A stretch of 60,000 bases of DNA from Cryptomeria japonica (GCF_030272615.1 NC_081410.1:227018915-227078914); one strand, 5' to 3'; positions 11,909 through 23,879 are shown, counted from the stretch's first letter. Made by a program: numbers and translations. Notes: generated by a model from the sequence alone, not told the origin.

Positions 11909-12565
11909 CTTCATAATACTAACAATTTCATTACTTATTTCATGATGCGACTGAGGGATAAATAACGAATGAAACTCTATGGAACAACCAACCGACTTTA
12001 TAGTCCCTTTCTCCATGACTATGACCATATTCGCCATATGAATAGCTTGAGTATTGTGAGTGCATAGAATTCATGTCTTATGAGCCAACAAAGGACAAAG
12101 TATAGCAATTTGTAAAATCCAAGCAGCAACATGTGCATCAACAACACTCAATGTGTCATCAAGCAAGTAAATATCACAATCTTGGGATAAAACCCTTGCA
12201 AGAGCCAATCGTGCTCTTTGATCCCTTGACAAATTGAATCCCTTCTCTCCAAATATAACATTTAGCAGTGAGGACCTACCAACTCCAACCTCGCCAATAA
12301 TAACAATCAACCATCCTTTTGGGATTTTCAAAGATATCTGCTTGAGAACTAGATTTTGATGCTCTTGTTGACTATAAGACCATTCACGTTCCATGTTCTG
12401 GACAAGAAGGGCCATATTCCCCATATCTCTATTTGAATTCTCTTCACAATTGTTAGGATGACAAACCTCTAGTCTGCAACTTTCTTTAGCATCATCATTT
12501 GTCAAATGGGAGATTGCATGCCATGAAATAAGAACAATTCGCCACAAAAAATAGCGCACAAGCAT
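11909..12565 (-). pseudogene. Captured ABCC-type (MRP) transporter NBD1 fragment, 3' LTR copy
   Basis: The minus strand encodes the first nucleotide-binding domain of an ABCC/MRP transporter. It reads [15 protein letters not shown], then Walker [13 protein letters not shown] (about 12269-12295; the usual Lys is Arg), the signature region [15 protein letters not shown] (LSGGQ spoiled), Walker B DIYLLDD and the D-loop [12 protein letters not shown]. After a frameshift the C-terminal NBD part follows (MANMVIVMEKGTIKSVG). There are no transmembrane domains, so it is a fragment of about 210 residues out of roughly 1,500. The exon-like blocks run on without an obvious intron. Lys-to-Arg in Walker A and the damaged signature argue against ATPase activity. 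The same fragment is present in the 5' LTR. Confidence 0.85.
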
Positions 12566-13765
12566 GAGTCGGGTCGGGCTCCAAAGTGGGTCCGACTAAA
12601 AAAAAATTCATTTTCATGCAACTGACCTCTAAAATGCTTCAAGAACCTCACACACACCTTTGGAAACGATCGGCATCATTTTCGAATCATCAGATTGAAT
12701 TTTGCAACCTTCAGGCAATTACGCCACATTTTTTGCATTTAATCGCGAGGACGTATTTTTCAAAGTGGTCAAAACACCTTTTTGGATCTTGAAAATTTAC
12801 AGGTGTGTACTCTGATATACAAGGCTGAACTTTTCCAAGCAGTTTTTCAAGATGAGTCCCAAGCAAAGAGATATTAATTGGCGAAAATGACCAACTGGAT
12901 TTGTCGACACTGCGGACTTGATGAAGTCAATGTTCTGGCAACACATGATGCCTTTCTCAAAAATATCAAACGACCTCTGTAGACCCTCAAATTTGAAACA
13001 TAGGTACCTTGAAGTACATATTAAATCTTTGGATTCTCAGTTCAACCAAAAGTTTGATTGGGTACAAATGGCGCGCTCATGAAAATGGCTACTTCAATTG
13101 ATATAGCACTGAAAGTACGGATAACTGAAAACGATGGCTAAATGAACCCTTTTGAAAACCAACTAAACGGATTGGCAAAGGCTTGAAACTTGAAACATAG
13201 CTTGTCATTCATACCATCATTAACCCGGAAGAAACATTTTGCCATGGCACTCACTGAGGAAAGTTTTACACTTGTGCAAAACAGGGCTCTGACTAGGTGT
13301 CGAAACAGGGACTTGTCAAACCACACAAACTGCAAATGGATTGATCTTCAAAAACTGAGCAAATGGATTTGTTAAGACTTGAAACTTTGCAGGTTGAATC
13401 ACATTTATGCATACAATTGAATCAATTTTTAAATTCTTCATGACGATCAACAGGGCAAAAGATATAAACACCCAAAGTAGGCTACTCAATAATATCTGCA
13501 TTTGTGCCTAAAATGCACTTTCAGCTTACCCCTCAAAATGGGTACCTCATAAACTTATCCAAACTAAATTCTGAAAGTTTCACATCATTTCATAGGCCAA
13601 ATGAGAGGTGTACAACAAGTTTTCAAAGTCTTACCCCCTGAAAATCAACTGGCTCCATTTTACCCTCTCTCTAACTAGGCCATTCAAACTGACTCATTTG
13701 GAAATGCAAAGCAAAAATTTGAATTGGGCCTCAAGACTTGACTGAATTTTAATGAGTCCCAACAG

Positions 13766-13781
13766 TGGCTCTGACTGGGGA
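13766..13781 (+). other. Primer-site-like sequence at the opposite end of E
   Basis: TGGCTCTGACTGGGGA lies 1 nt inside the left LTR of E, facing inward. It resembles the true primer site on the other side (TGGCGACTTTGCTGGGGA). On the minus-strand reading this is where a polypurine tract would be expected, but none is adjacent. The nearest purine run is about 85 bp away (13850-13870, GAAGAGAAGAGAAGAGA on the minus strand). Confidence 0.4.
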
Positions 13782-14099
13782 TGGTTGATTGGAAGATCAA
13801 CACAAGAATCCATAATCTATGGTTAAGCAGACCACCCAAAAACGGATCACTCTCTTCTCTTCTCTTCTAAAAAACAGGGCTTCCTTATTCTACCCAAACA
13901 TCAGGACACTTTACTGAAAACCACACAACTGAAGCAAAGCAACTATACAATATATACAAACATACTGACAACTAATTACAAACTGCTCAAATAATCTTCA
14001 GTATTTACCTCTGTCAAAAATTTGATTCTCATCACTTGATGTTATGATCCAAACAAAGGCACCTTCCACTAACAACTGAGCATAACTTTTATAATCCAC

Positions 14100-16427
14100 C
14101 TATTTTGTCTCATCACTGTAACAATTGGTGTACTTACCTTTGGTTTGATTTTGAACTTTGTAATCACACACTACTTCAACACAAGTAAAACCATGAGACA
14201 ACTCACTATAGAGGCCTTCCCACAAGCTGCAATACACTTCACTATCCCAATCAATTCTATTATTTGCAAGAGTACCATCATGCTGAACTTCAAAAATAAA
14301 GAATTCAATCTCAACATTATAATTCCCATCAGCACATACCTTATTATCATTTAAATCAATAGAATGAGGGACATTACTACTCAACTGATGCAAACAAGAA
14401 ACATAAATGTTACAATCCGGATGTGATACTTCACTATGCTGATCACATTCTATATTATCCTTGTCTATCAAACTCAACACATCCGCATCCTCAATATCCC
14501 ATTCATGGAAAAGAATGCATACCTCTGGCTGAAGCAAATCCTCAGTTAAATCTTTCTCTTTCAGGCTTACATCCACCTGAAACACTTCCATTTGTGGTCT
14601 GAAATAATCATCACACAACCCATGCCTCTTATCTTCATCATGAAGTAAAATTTTACAACACATGCTACTGCTGTTCGGAACTACATCAACATTACAAATT
14701 TGTTCCACACAAGGGGAAACTTCATCATTTTCATCAATGAAATCAGCACCATGGATATTTGTATCAAAAGCAAAGAACTCCAAATCCGGTTCAAGCATAC
14801 TATCAACATTCACATCCTCATCATGATACTTGAAATTCTGAAAGCATTCAAATGTGGGTTTACTTAAATCTGAAAATAGAACATTATTAGCATTGTCACA
14901 TACATTCTTATCTTCAAAAACACTTTCATTTTCAGATTCATAACTGAGGTACATAACTTGGTCTCCTCTTGTATCATCTTCACAAGATGAATAATAAGAA
15001 TTCTCATAACCATCATCAGCTACATGACTGGCATTCATTTGCTGAACATAAGAAGGTGAAACACTCGTGCCAAGATCGTTCTCATTCTGAAATTGCTCTT
15101 CATTGTTCATTTGCATACCTTCAATGTGTTGGGAATAGAACTCAATGTCCTCATAATCAACAACACCACTCCATTCTGAAACACATTTATCGCTGGGTAT
15201 ACTTGCATTGAACACATCATCAACATCATTCACAATTTCATTTTCAGATTTAACGGACTTAAACAAAATCTGATTTTCATCATATTGCACATCTTCACTT
15301 ACATAATCAGCAACATTTGGTGATCCTTTAGTATTTGGTATTTGAACATCAAATACATCAGCAACATGTAAAGATTGATGGTCATCATTACCATTGTTTT
15401 TATTTTCATTATCCTTGGGAGATGCATGATTCACTTGATAATTAGCAGTCACATAATCAACATACCCGACATACAAATCAAATAGTACACATCCCTTGTA
15501 TATGTCTATCTCTGTATCAACATTATCACAACGATTCCCACTAATCATTCCATCATTACTGTGAGAGACAACCGGCATTGACAATAGAGGTTCTTGACTC
15601 TCATCTAAATTTGAATCATATGCATTAGCAAAACCATTCAGAACAGCAGAGCTTGATGCACCTAGACATGGAATGTTTTGATCAATTTCAAATGGTATTT
15701 CACCATTGGAGGTGCTTTGACAAAAAACAATAGCAGACACAAATCTCTTGGCTATCCCAAATTTCAAATTATTTTCAATGTCCCTAGCTGTGTTAAAAGC
15801 TTCATACAAGGTTGTGGGTTCTTTGTTTCTCAATAAAAAACCCATCTTCTCATCAAATGCACTCATATAGATATCCAGACATACTTTATCATTAAACTTA
15901 TACTTTCTAGAAATTTTAGTCAATGCTTGTGAAAATCTGATATTAAATGTTGGTACCAATTCATCTTCCTTGATTTGTATGTACGTGAACTCTTTCAGCA
16001 AATCACAATCACTCACTTTTTCATCAAATTGGTCTATGAAATCTTAAATCAATTCCTCCCATGAGGAAATACAATCTACTGGCAAAAAGGAAAACCAATC
16101 CCTTGCATCCTCTTTCGGTGACTGGACAAACAAGTTCATGCACACATCTTCTTGACAAATTTCAAACTCTCCTATCAAATCTGAAACTCTTTTCACGTGT
16201 TGACATGCTAATTCTGATTTCTTCCCACTGAATATGGGCAAATACTTTCTAATTTCTATGGGTATGGGATTTGGGTAACCTGGAATATCTTTAAAGTTTA
16301 GAGCAATATAATACTTCATACTGAAACTCTTCCTATTACATGGTTGTTCTGGTTTACTAGGCATGGCCATATGTGGAAATACACAAGGCTGAAAAACTTC
16401 GCAATTCATTTTCCTTCTTACTCCCAC
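14100..16427 (-). pseudogene. Gag-like protein of element E with long acidic C-terminus
   Basis: The start is the ATG at 16427. A single in-frame stop (about 16041) separates two parts (127 and 638 codons) that read through in the same frame, about 770 codons in all. It is by far the best-preserved frame of the window. Residues 1-230 resemble a Ty3/gypsy capsid region: IRKYLPIFSGKKSELACQHV, DARDWFSFLP, SWEELI, LLKEFTYIQIKEDELVPTF, NIRFSQALTKI. The remaining 500-odd residues are strongly acidic (many Asp, Glu, Asn, Ser), with scattered Cys but no CCHC knuckle. No protease or polymerase follows. A nucleocapsid role cannot be assumed without a basic or zinc-binding tail. The function of the acidic tail is unknown. 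Confidence 0.7.
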
Positions 16428-17372
16428 AAATGATTATACAACCTTGCGTTGAAAAATAAAACACTTCAAGCACATATCGTTATTTAAATCTTTTCATAAC
16501 ATTGCTTGACACAAAGCTCTTCCAAATTTTCATACTACAGAAGATCATATACACTGGATATTTTAGCATCATAGATATGCAAATTAATTTTGGGATTCCT
16601 CTTTCCCTCTAGACTAGTGTTGTTCAATAAATGGGAAAACAACATTACTCATTCAAATTTTCAGAACAAATATCTTTTGCATTTGAAACCTCTGAAAATA
16701 CCTAGGTGTTTGCAGCTGTAAACTCTTGTAGATTTGAAGTTTAATTTCAACTCTCAGCATAGTCTTTTTTATCAAAGTCGCCACCTCTTGCATAGAGGAT
16801 ATTTTGAATAGCAGAATACCATTCAACACAAATTTAATTCTCTATTTCCTCCTTCAATCTCACTGCAACCAATACTCTTCTAGGCTATTTAACACAAATC
16901 TAGAAAATACATCAGACTTATGTATGAACTGAAATCTCTTGCTGTACTTCTCTATAAAACCTTTTATGATGAAGAACCTATGTTTGAGCATCTGCTAAAC
17001 AAGTCATTTGCATCTTAATATGATTCATAAGATTGTCTACTAATCTTGTGAATGTCTTGGAATACAAATTTCCTACAAGCACTGGTACAAAGACTAGAGT
17101 TGCCACCCAATAAGGAATTGGGAAAAAAATTGCATACAGCTGTAAGAACTTCTTACAACTTTCAACAATGAATTTACTATTACTCCTTCATAAAATATGA
17201 TATGAGAAAACATATCATTTTGCAGATCCAAACAAGGGACATTTTCTTCACCATAAAATTACTTTCAAACTCTGTGCATACACAATGGACAGACTGGCTG
17301 GATATGAAATTGACAGGACGAATGATACATTCAACTTCTAACCTCATCAATCAAACATTCAAATCCATTAGT
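16428..17372. other. E leader between primer site and gag; no gene seen
   Basis: This is AT-rich sequence without a credible frame. In element orientation it is the 5' untranslated leader of about 0.95 kb. I saw no tandem structure in it. Confidence 0.6.
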
Positions 17373-17390
17373 TCCCCAGCAAAGTCGCCA
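17373..17390 (-). other. Primer-binding site of element E
   Basis: The minus strand reads TGGCGACTTTGCTGGGGA, 4 nt inside the right LTR. The sequence is of the type TGGCGACTCTGCTGGGGA, which I associate with Tat-lineage Ty3/gypsy elements. It fixes the element on the minus strand, in agreement with gag. Confidence 0.75.
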
Positions 17391-19293
17391 TTTTTGTTGG
17401 TCACCAAATCTGGTTCACCCAAGAAGACCTGCAAATCTATCTATGAGATAGCCAATCTCAATCAATGAAACACTTCAGGGCTTGGACAACATAACAAGGA
17501 CCTAAATCCTTCTACTCTTTAGGCTCTGCAAAACCTAGGTGGGTGTACCTGTGATGCATTTAATCAGACCCATTACACACAAGACTACATCAACAAAAGC
17601 AGATGGATCTCAAAAGGTTCAAAAACTTAGAGGTTACTACAGATGGGCTAGATCCACACTTGCAACTCAATAATGTTTGAATCCTGAGATGGATAGAACA
17701 AACTAACATTGCAAACATAAAATTAAAGGTAGATATTCTGATTTTTTTATTTTAAATCCCTAAGAAAACCCCAAAATTTGTAAGATTAGTGCCTTATCTA
17801 AGGGCAATAGAGTCATACTTCAAACTGAAAAATGAACACCTCTGTTGCAAATCCAATTTATTAAGAAAGATATCCCTGTATTAATGCCTAACATTAATGC
17901 ATTCTAAATTCAGAAAGAGGATCATACATATCTAAACATTATCCTGAATCCTAAATGATTGCTCATAGAATTTAAACTCTTCCTTGAAGAGTACCTGAAA
18001 ACAACCCTTACACTCCCACTTGAGAGGACAAACCCAAACTCCCTTGAAGACTGGATTTATTGAAGACAAAGAATGCTTAGAGACAATCCAATAAACTGTG
18101 TATATGCCTTACACAAACATGACTTGCAACAAAAACATTTACAGCAAGAAGATACTCTATTACTAAAAGAAAAGCCATGCCCTATACAATCTTGAAGAGA
18201 ACTCAGAATTGGAAGCCATGAAAACTGGAGCCACTCTCACAAAATTCTGGAACCCTTGCAATGAGAAGAAAATTGGAATAAGAAGTAAGAGGGAAAATAT
18301 TAGGTCTGCAACCAAAATTGCTAAGTGTCTCTCTCTCTAACTGAATTGCATTCCCATTGAAACTGCTCCCAAAATATCTGATCTTTGTTAAAAATAACTA
18401 CATAATTGGATTCCTCACTCTGAGAGCTTTCCGGCAATATATAATACTTCATATTTTGGCCAAAAATTGAGCCCTGAGTGAATTAATTCTTCAAGTGTGC
18501 ACAATCATTTAAATTTTTCAATTTTTTAATATAGTCTGAACTATATATTTAATCTGAATTTAACTTTGATTTTTGCTCTGATTGTCCCATGACGTCTTGC
18601 CACGTGGTGGTCTCTCATTGGTTCGCAGGGTCGACTGGGCACCATTTCCATGTGCATGCTCACTTGTTGACCACATCATCGCCACCTTAGCGCCACTGGA
18701 CTGTCACCTATGTACCATCTCATCACCACCTCATCACCAATTGTGCACCAACTGCATGCCATGTCACCGCCACTTGGATTTCACTACTTCATGATGGGTA
18801 ACGAGCGAGCAACTTCAAGCTCCGAAGTGATGCGAGCCGTCGATCTTCATCAGACCTGCATGTTCTTTAACCTTGCTCATTTTCAAAGATGCTTTTCGCT
18901 ATTTCGTGGACCTTAACCGACGAGAAACTTTCCTTCGTGAAGTCGCGCGAGCCGTCCGATCTCCTGAACCTATAGGGTCTTCAACCATTGCAGAGCTTTT
19001 CGCCATTTCGTGGACCTAAACCGGCGAGCAACTTTCCTTTGCGAAGTCGCGCGAGCCGTCCAATCTCCTGAACCTGCTCACTGGTTAAGCCGACCCTTCT
19101 CTTCAAAATTTGCCTGCTTGCCTCGGGATTTGTGCCTTCCTGGGTTCAACTTGCCGCCATCTGTCACCTCCTTGATCACCTTGGGATCCGCACCCACGCA
19201 CATGGGGTCTGCCTTAGGTGCTCAATGGGCACTGTCTGTCAAAAGCCTTGATGGCTTTGACATTATACTTGGGTAGAGCTTTGCATTTAAATA

Positions 19294-19560
19294 TCAAAAT
19301 ATCCTTTTCCCAACGAATGTGGGACAAATAGTTTTGCCTAGAACTTCATTTTGAAGCCTTCTCTGCAACTTTAATGGTGCGTCTTGGACATTTGCATGAA
19401 GTTTATAATGCCTTCCACCTGCCGATTGAGATTTATGAAAGCCGCAAAAATTTGGATCAACTTTAATCGATATCATATTGGTTTCTTTTAACTTTGCCCT
19501 TCTATATGTTAGGCAAGAAAGAGGATACTGGCCATCGTTGAAATTGGTGGAAACACCCAT
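19294..19560 (-). pseudogene. Unknown 88-codon frame, 5' LTR copy
   Basis: Same length and start (MGVSTNFNDGQYPLSC...) as the frame at 10931-11197. No family recognised. Survival of an identical-length frame in both LTRs, in sequence that otherwise collects stops and shifts, is the only reason to list it. Confidence 0.3.
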
Positions 19561-20248
19561 GTGCTTTTATTTGATTGCAGGCCCTCCATCACCACACGAT
19601 CTGTCATGCTCCTTCTCTAGTGGTGTTTGCCAGGTTTCTAAAGTCCTGTAGCAGGTACGTGAGAGATTTGCCCTTTGCTAATTGTTAAAGAAAGTTTATG
19701 GCTTCACACTAACCAATTGCGCTCTCTCCTTTCTGGCAAACTTCTCAAAACATTCTCCCACGCTCCCACTCTAGCAACTCATGACACTTGGAGGATGTTA
19801 GCAGTTCATGGAGTTGGGCATACACCATTGCATAACACACTACCAAAATTGCAATTGCTTGAGAGCTTCCATGCTCTATCCAACCACGCAGCCTATCAAT
19901 TTTCCTTTGATTGTTGTTGTTATAAGTTTGCATTTTAAAATCAATGCTATTGCCAAAACCACGTTACATTTGCTGAAGTTTGAAAATTTCGGTCTCCCAC
20001 CATGCTACGACAAAGAGGGAGGATGTTGGGGTTTCAATGCCTTTTGCCATTCTCCACATCCCTCCCCAGTCTTCTACACTGCCCACTGCACCTTTGCATT
20101 GGTTGAAAGAAATTTTACTTTTACCAGTAATAGCAAGAAGAAATGGCTTTGCAAATGCCAATTTGCATTTGCTTGAAAGTTTCGCTAGCCCTTGTCCAGC
20201 CATCACGCCACTCATAGGGAGGATAATAGCAAGAGTCACGCGTTTTGG

Positions 20249-20904
20249 CTTCATAATACTAACAGTTTCATTGCTTATTTCATGATGTGACTGAGGGATA
20301 AATAACAAATGAAACTCTGTGGAACAACCAACCCACTTTATAGTCCCTTTCTCCATGACTATGACAATATTCGCCATATGAATAGCTTGAGTATTGCGAG
20401 TGAATAGAATTCGTGTCTTATGAGCCAACAAAGGACAAAGTATAGCAATTTGTAAAATCCAAGCAGCAACATGTGCATCAACAACACTCAATGTGTCATC
20501 AATCAAGTAAATATCACAATCTAGGATAAAACCCTTGCAAGAGCCAATCGTGCTCTTTGACCCCCTGACAAGTTGAATCCCTTCTCTCCAAATATAACAT
20601 TTAGCAGTGAGGACCTACCAACTCCAACCTCGCCAATAATAACAGTCAACCATCCTTTTGGGATGTTCAAAGATATTTGCTTGAGAACTGGATTCTGATG
20701 CTCTTGTTGACTATCAGACCATTCACGTTCCATGTTCTGGACAAGAAGGGCCATATTCCCCATATCTCTATCTGAATTCTCTTCACAATTGCTAGGATGA
20801 CAAACCTCTAGTTTGCAACTTTCTCTAGCATCATCATTTGTCAAATGGGAGATTGCATGCCATGAAATAAGAACAATTCGCCACAAAAAATAGCGCACAA
20901 GCAT
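20249..20904 (-). pseudogene. Captured ABCC-type (MRP) transporter NBD1 fragment, 5' LTR copy
   Basis: Same fragment as 11909-12565, but with the ABC signature intact ([17 protein letters not shown]), followed by a stop and shift, then [18 protein letters not shown] and TQAIHMANIVIVMEKGTIKW, which are the downstream NBD1 blocks. Walker A again has Arg in place of Lys (GVGRSS), so that change predates duplication of the LTR. In both copies the fragment is on the element's own sense strand. It would have originated from a host ABCC gene. Amino-acid style is closest to plant ABCC-subfamily NBD1; I do not assign a member number. Confidence 0.85.
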
Positions 20905-22097
20905 GAGCCAGGTCGGGCCCCAAAGTGGGTACGACTAAAAAAAAGTTTGTTCTCATGCAGCTGACCTCTGAAATGCTTCAGGAACCTCACACACACCTCT
21001 GGAAATGATCGACATCATTTTTGGATCATCAGATTGAATTTTGCAACCTTCAGGCAATTACGCCACATTTTCACATTTAATCGCGAAGACGTATTTTTCA
21101 AAGTGGTCAAAACACCTTTCTGGATCTTGAAAATTTACAAGCGTGTACTCTGATATAAAAGGATGAACTTTTCCAAGTATTTTTTCAAAATGAGTCCCGA
21201 GCGAAGAGATATTAATTGGCGAAAATGACCAACTGGCTTTGTCGACATTGCGGACCTGATGAAGTCAATGTTCTGGCAACACATGATGCCTTTCTAAAAA
21301 ATATCAAATGACCTCCATAGACCTTCAAATTTGAAACATAGGTACCTTGAAGTACATATTAAATCTTTGGATTCTTAGTTCAACCAAAAGTTTGACTGGG
21401 TGCAAATGGCGTGCTTATGAAAATGGCTACTTCAACTGATATAGCACTGAAAGTATGAATAACTGAAAACAATGGCTAAATGAACCCTTTTGAAAACCGA
21501 CTAAATGGATTGGCAGAGGCTTGAAACTTGAAACATATCTTGTCATTTATACCAGCATTAACCGGGAAGAAACATTTTGGCATGGCACTCACTGAGGCAA
21601 CTTTTACACTTGTGCAAAACAGGGCTCTGACTAGCTGTCAAAACAGGGACTTGTCAAACCACACGCAAATGGATTGATCTTCAAAAACTGAGCAAATGGA
21701 TTTGTTAAGACTTGAAACTTTGTAGGCTGACTCACATTTATGCATACAATTGAATCCATTTTGAAATTATTCATGATGATCAACAGGGCAAAATATATAA
21801 ACACCCAAAGTAGGCTACTCAATAATATATGCATTTGTGCCTAAAATGCACTTTCAGCTCACCCCTCAAAATGGGTACCTCATAAACTTATCCAAACTGA
21901 ATTTTGAAAGTTGCACATAATTTCATAGTCCAAATGAGAGGTGTACAACAAGTTTCCAAAGCCTTACCCTCTAAAAATCAACTGGCTCCATTTTACCCCC
22001 TCTCTAACTAGGCCATTCAAACTGACTCATTTGGAAATGCAAAGCAAAAATTTGAATTGGGCCTCAAAACTTGACTGAATTTTAATGGGTCCCAACA

Positions 22098-22145
22098 CAA
22101 TGGACAAATTGGTTGATACGATGGAGGAACTTAGGGAGAACCTAA
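22098..22145 (+). pseudogene. Region D, short middle piece between two insertions
   Basis: This 48 bp segment lies between the right end of E (after its target duplication) and the left end of copia element F. It reads MDKLVDTMEELREN in the D frame. Bringing together 9019, this segment and 30314 gives a continuous frame, which shows that both elements inserted into the same pre-existing coding sequence. Confidence 0.6.
22141..22145. other. Target-site duplication of element F, left (CCTAA)
   Basis: CCTAA is repeated exactly at 30314-30318, directly outside the two copia LTR ends. Confidence 0.9.
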
Positions 22146-23260
22146 TGTTGGCCATTTGGTGGAATTGATTGGGCCATGCATTGATGTTTTGTCATTGATC
22201 CCAACACTAGCTATTTGGATGATTTGCCGACACCCTTCTTGTCCCAGTAGGTATAGTTTGGTGATGGAATTACCTTGTTCATGATACTCATGCTCATATT
22301 TGGTCAGTTGGTTTTGGTCTGGTGATCGGATGCTATCTTGCTTGCTTAGAAGCTTAGTTTCTGGTTCCGGCGAGGGTTTCACCGATAGAGCTTTTGGTTG
22401 AGATCTTTGATGAACTACAAAAGTGGTGTTGGTGCAGCTTCTGGTGGAGTTTTTGGATGTTGTTGGTGATCATGTTTGAGACTTGGTGGATGGAGATCAT
22501 TATCGTAGTGTGTGGACCTATACTTGGTCCCGGTTGATCTAGGTTATGGATTGGCTTTAATGTAACGTGTGGATAGGACCTATTGATGTATATTTTTCAG
22601 GATGTCTTATGTGTTGATATTATTTGATTGGTCTAAGGACGACATGGTTTGTAATTATGTAATTGGTTTATTGTCCGGTGGCTGACCTGATTGTTTATGG
22701 TCGAGGGTTTGTATATATGGATATAAGACCTCATTTTAGATCATCATGGTTATTGTTAGAGGTCATGGTCAAGGAATGCAATGTGAGCATAATGTAATAG
22801 GATTTAGTCCTCTGGAATTGAGCTTAACCGGAACTGTACTCAGGCATAGGAGATGCTATCTTTTGTAGTTCAACACTTCTCCGGATTGTAGTCTGGATTT
22901 CTATGTAGTCAATGAGGCTCCTTTTGTGATGAGTAGTGTGCTCTAGGTTGTTGACCTTCCTGCAAGTGCAAGCCCCTCAATTGTAATTCACATAATTACT
23001 ACAAAAGTATTATCTAACTATGGGTAGGCTTCCCACCATGGTTTTTCCCTTTACCAAGTTTTCCACATACAAATCTTGGTGTCATGTGGATGGTATTTAT
23101 TATGTGATTATTGTTTATGCTTAATTGGTTTATCTGCTATTCTGGTACTAAAGTTTTGGGTTTTGGTATTAAAGTTTAAATTTCTAATGGTTCCAATAAT
23201 CTGTGACAACTGATTCACCCCCCCTCTCAGTTGTCTTCTAGTTATTTGAATTGCCTAACA
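22146..23260 (+). repeat. 5' LTR of element F
   Basis: It starts TGTTGGCCATTTGG and ends CCTAACA directly before the primer site. It is 1,115 bp, about 100 bp shorter than the 3' copy because of two deletions relative to it. Confidence 0.92.
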
Positions 23261-23262
23261 AT

Positions 23263-23274
23263 TGGTATCAGAGC
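23263..23274 (+). other. Primer-binding site of F (tRNA-iMet)
   Basis: TGGTATCAGAGC lies two bases after the LTR end. This is the canonical initiator-Met complement of plant copia elements. Confidence 0.92.
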
Positions 23275-23318
23275 TTTGGTTCTCTCTATAGAAAGCTTAA
23301 CTACTTGAGGAAGATCCT

Positions 23319-23879
23319 ATGGTGACTAACAGCTCAAGTTCACCTAGTTCTTCTGGAGCTATCTTTCGAAGGGATATTCTGAGGCTTGATGGAACAAATT
23401 ACGCAGTATGGAAGATTCAGATGGAGACTCATCTGAGATGTCTTGGCAAGGAGATTTGGGAGATCACATAGAATGGTGTCACACCCTATGATCTGGGATC
23501 TGGCAATCCTCCTTTGACAAACCTGGACAAGGAGTTTGAGAATGATTTTAGAGCAAGATAATCCCTCTTGTGTGCACTTTCTGATCAGCAAATAATGGGA
23601 TTAACTGACAAATCATCTGGAAAGTCTATATGGGATCGATTGAAGACTCTTAATGAAGGTGACCCTATAGTGAAGATTGCTAAAATTGATGGTTACCGGG
23701 TGAGATATTAAAACCTGAAGATGGAAGAAGATGAAAGGATTATTGCATTCATGGAAAGGGTAAATGAAATTGTTATGGGAATTCAATGTTGTGGTGGAAA
23801 TATGAGTGAAGATGAAATTGTTTTTAAAGTCCTGAGATCCCTACCACTGGCTTACAAAATGAAGGCTACTGCTATTAAT
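23319..23879 (+). pseudogene. Copia F gag, N-terminal part
   Basis: The start ATG at 23319 (MVTNSSSSPSSSGAIFRR) is followed by the copia gag block LRLDGTNYAVWKIQMETHL and, after a few stops (first at about 23469), LSDQQIMGLTDKSSGKSIWD and EEDERIIAFMERVNEIV (23721-23879). The frame is cut after KATAIN, where a solo LTR is inserted. It resumes at 25039. The product is the capsid part of the structural polyprotein. Confidence 0.88.
23875..23879. other. Target-site duplication of solo LTR (TTAAT)
   Basis: TTAAT is repeated exactly at 25034-25038. Confidence 0.9.

Larger units (their letters stand above)
9025..13764 (-). repeat. 3' LTR of element E (4,740 bp)
   Basis: It matches 17395-22097 along its length. 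It carries the ABCC NBD fragment (11909-12565), an 88-codon frame (10931-11197), a doubled 104 bp repeat (10539-10746) and a region of repeated CCACCTCATC-like words (10270-10430). 4.7 kb is very long for an LTR; such lengths are known in the Ogre/Tat group. Confidence 0.88.
9025..22097 (-). mobile_element. LTR retrotransposon E: 4.7 kb LTRs, gag-like gene only, captured ABCC fragment
   Basis: Two long direct repeats (9025-13764 and 17395-22097) begin TGTTGG and end CCAACA and flank a 3.6 kb interior. A near-perfect 5 bp duplication surrounds the whole unit. Orientation is set by a primer site on the minus strand just inside the right LTR and by the only coding frame, a gag-like gene, also on the minus strand. 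There is no protease, RT, RNase H or integrase, so the element is non-autonomous and would need enzymes from a relative. The primer site resembles that of Tat-lineage elements. LTR divergence by eye is a few percent, with small indels. It interrupts region D. Confidence 0.88.
17395..22097 (-). repeat. 5' LTR of element E (4,703 bp)
   Basis: Direct-repeat partner of 9025-13764, with the same termini (TGTTGG, CCAACA). It carries the better-preserved ABCC fragment (20249-20904), the 88-codon frame (19294-19560) and the same 104 bp doublet (18892, 18996). Confidence 0.88.

Noticed and set aside
11909-12565. Functional host ABC transporter gene
   Set aside because: Only part of NBD1 is present, Walker A Lys is Arg, frames are shifted, and the same fragment lies in both LTRs of one element.
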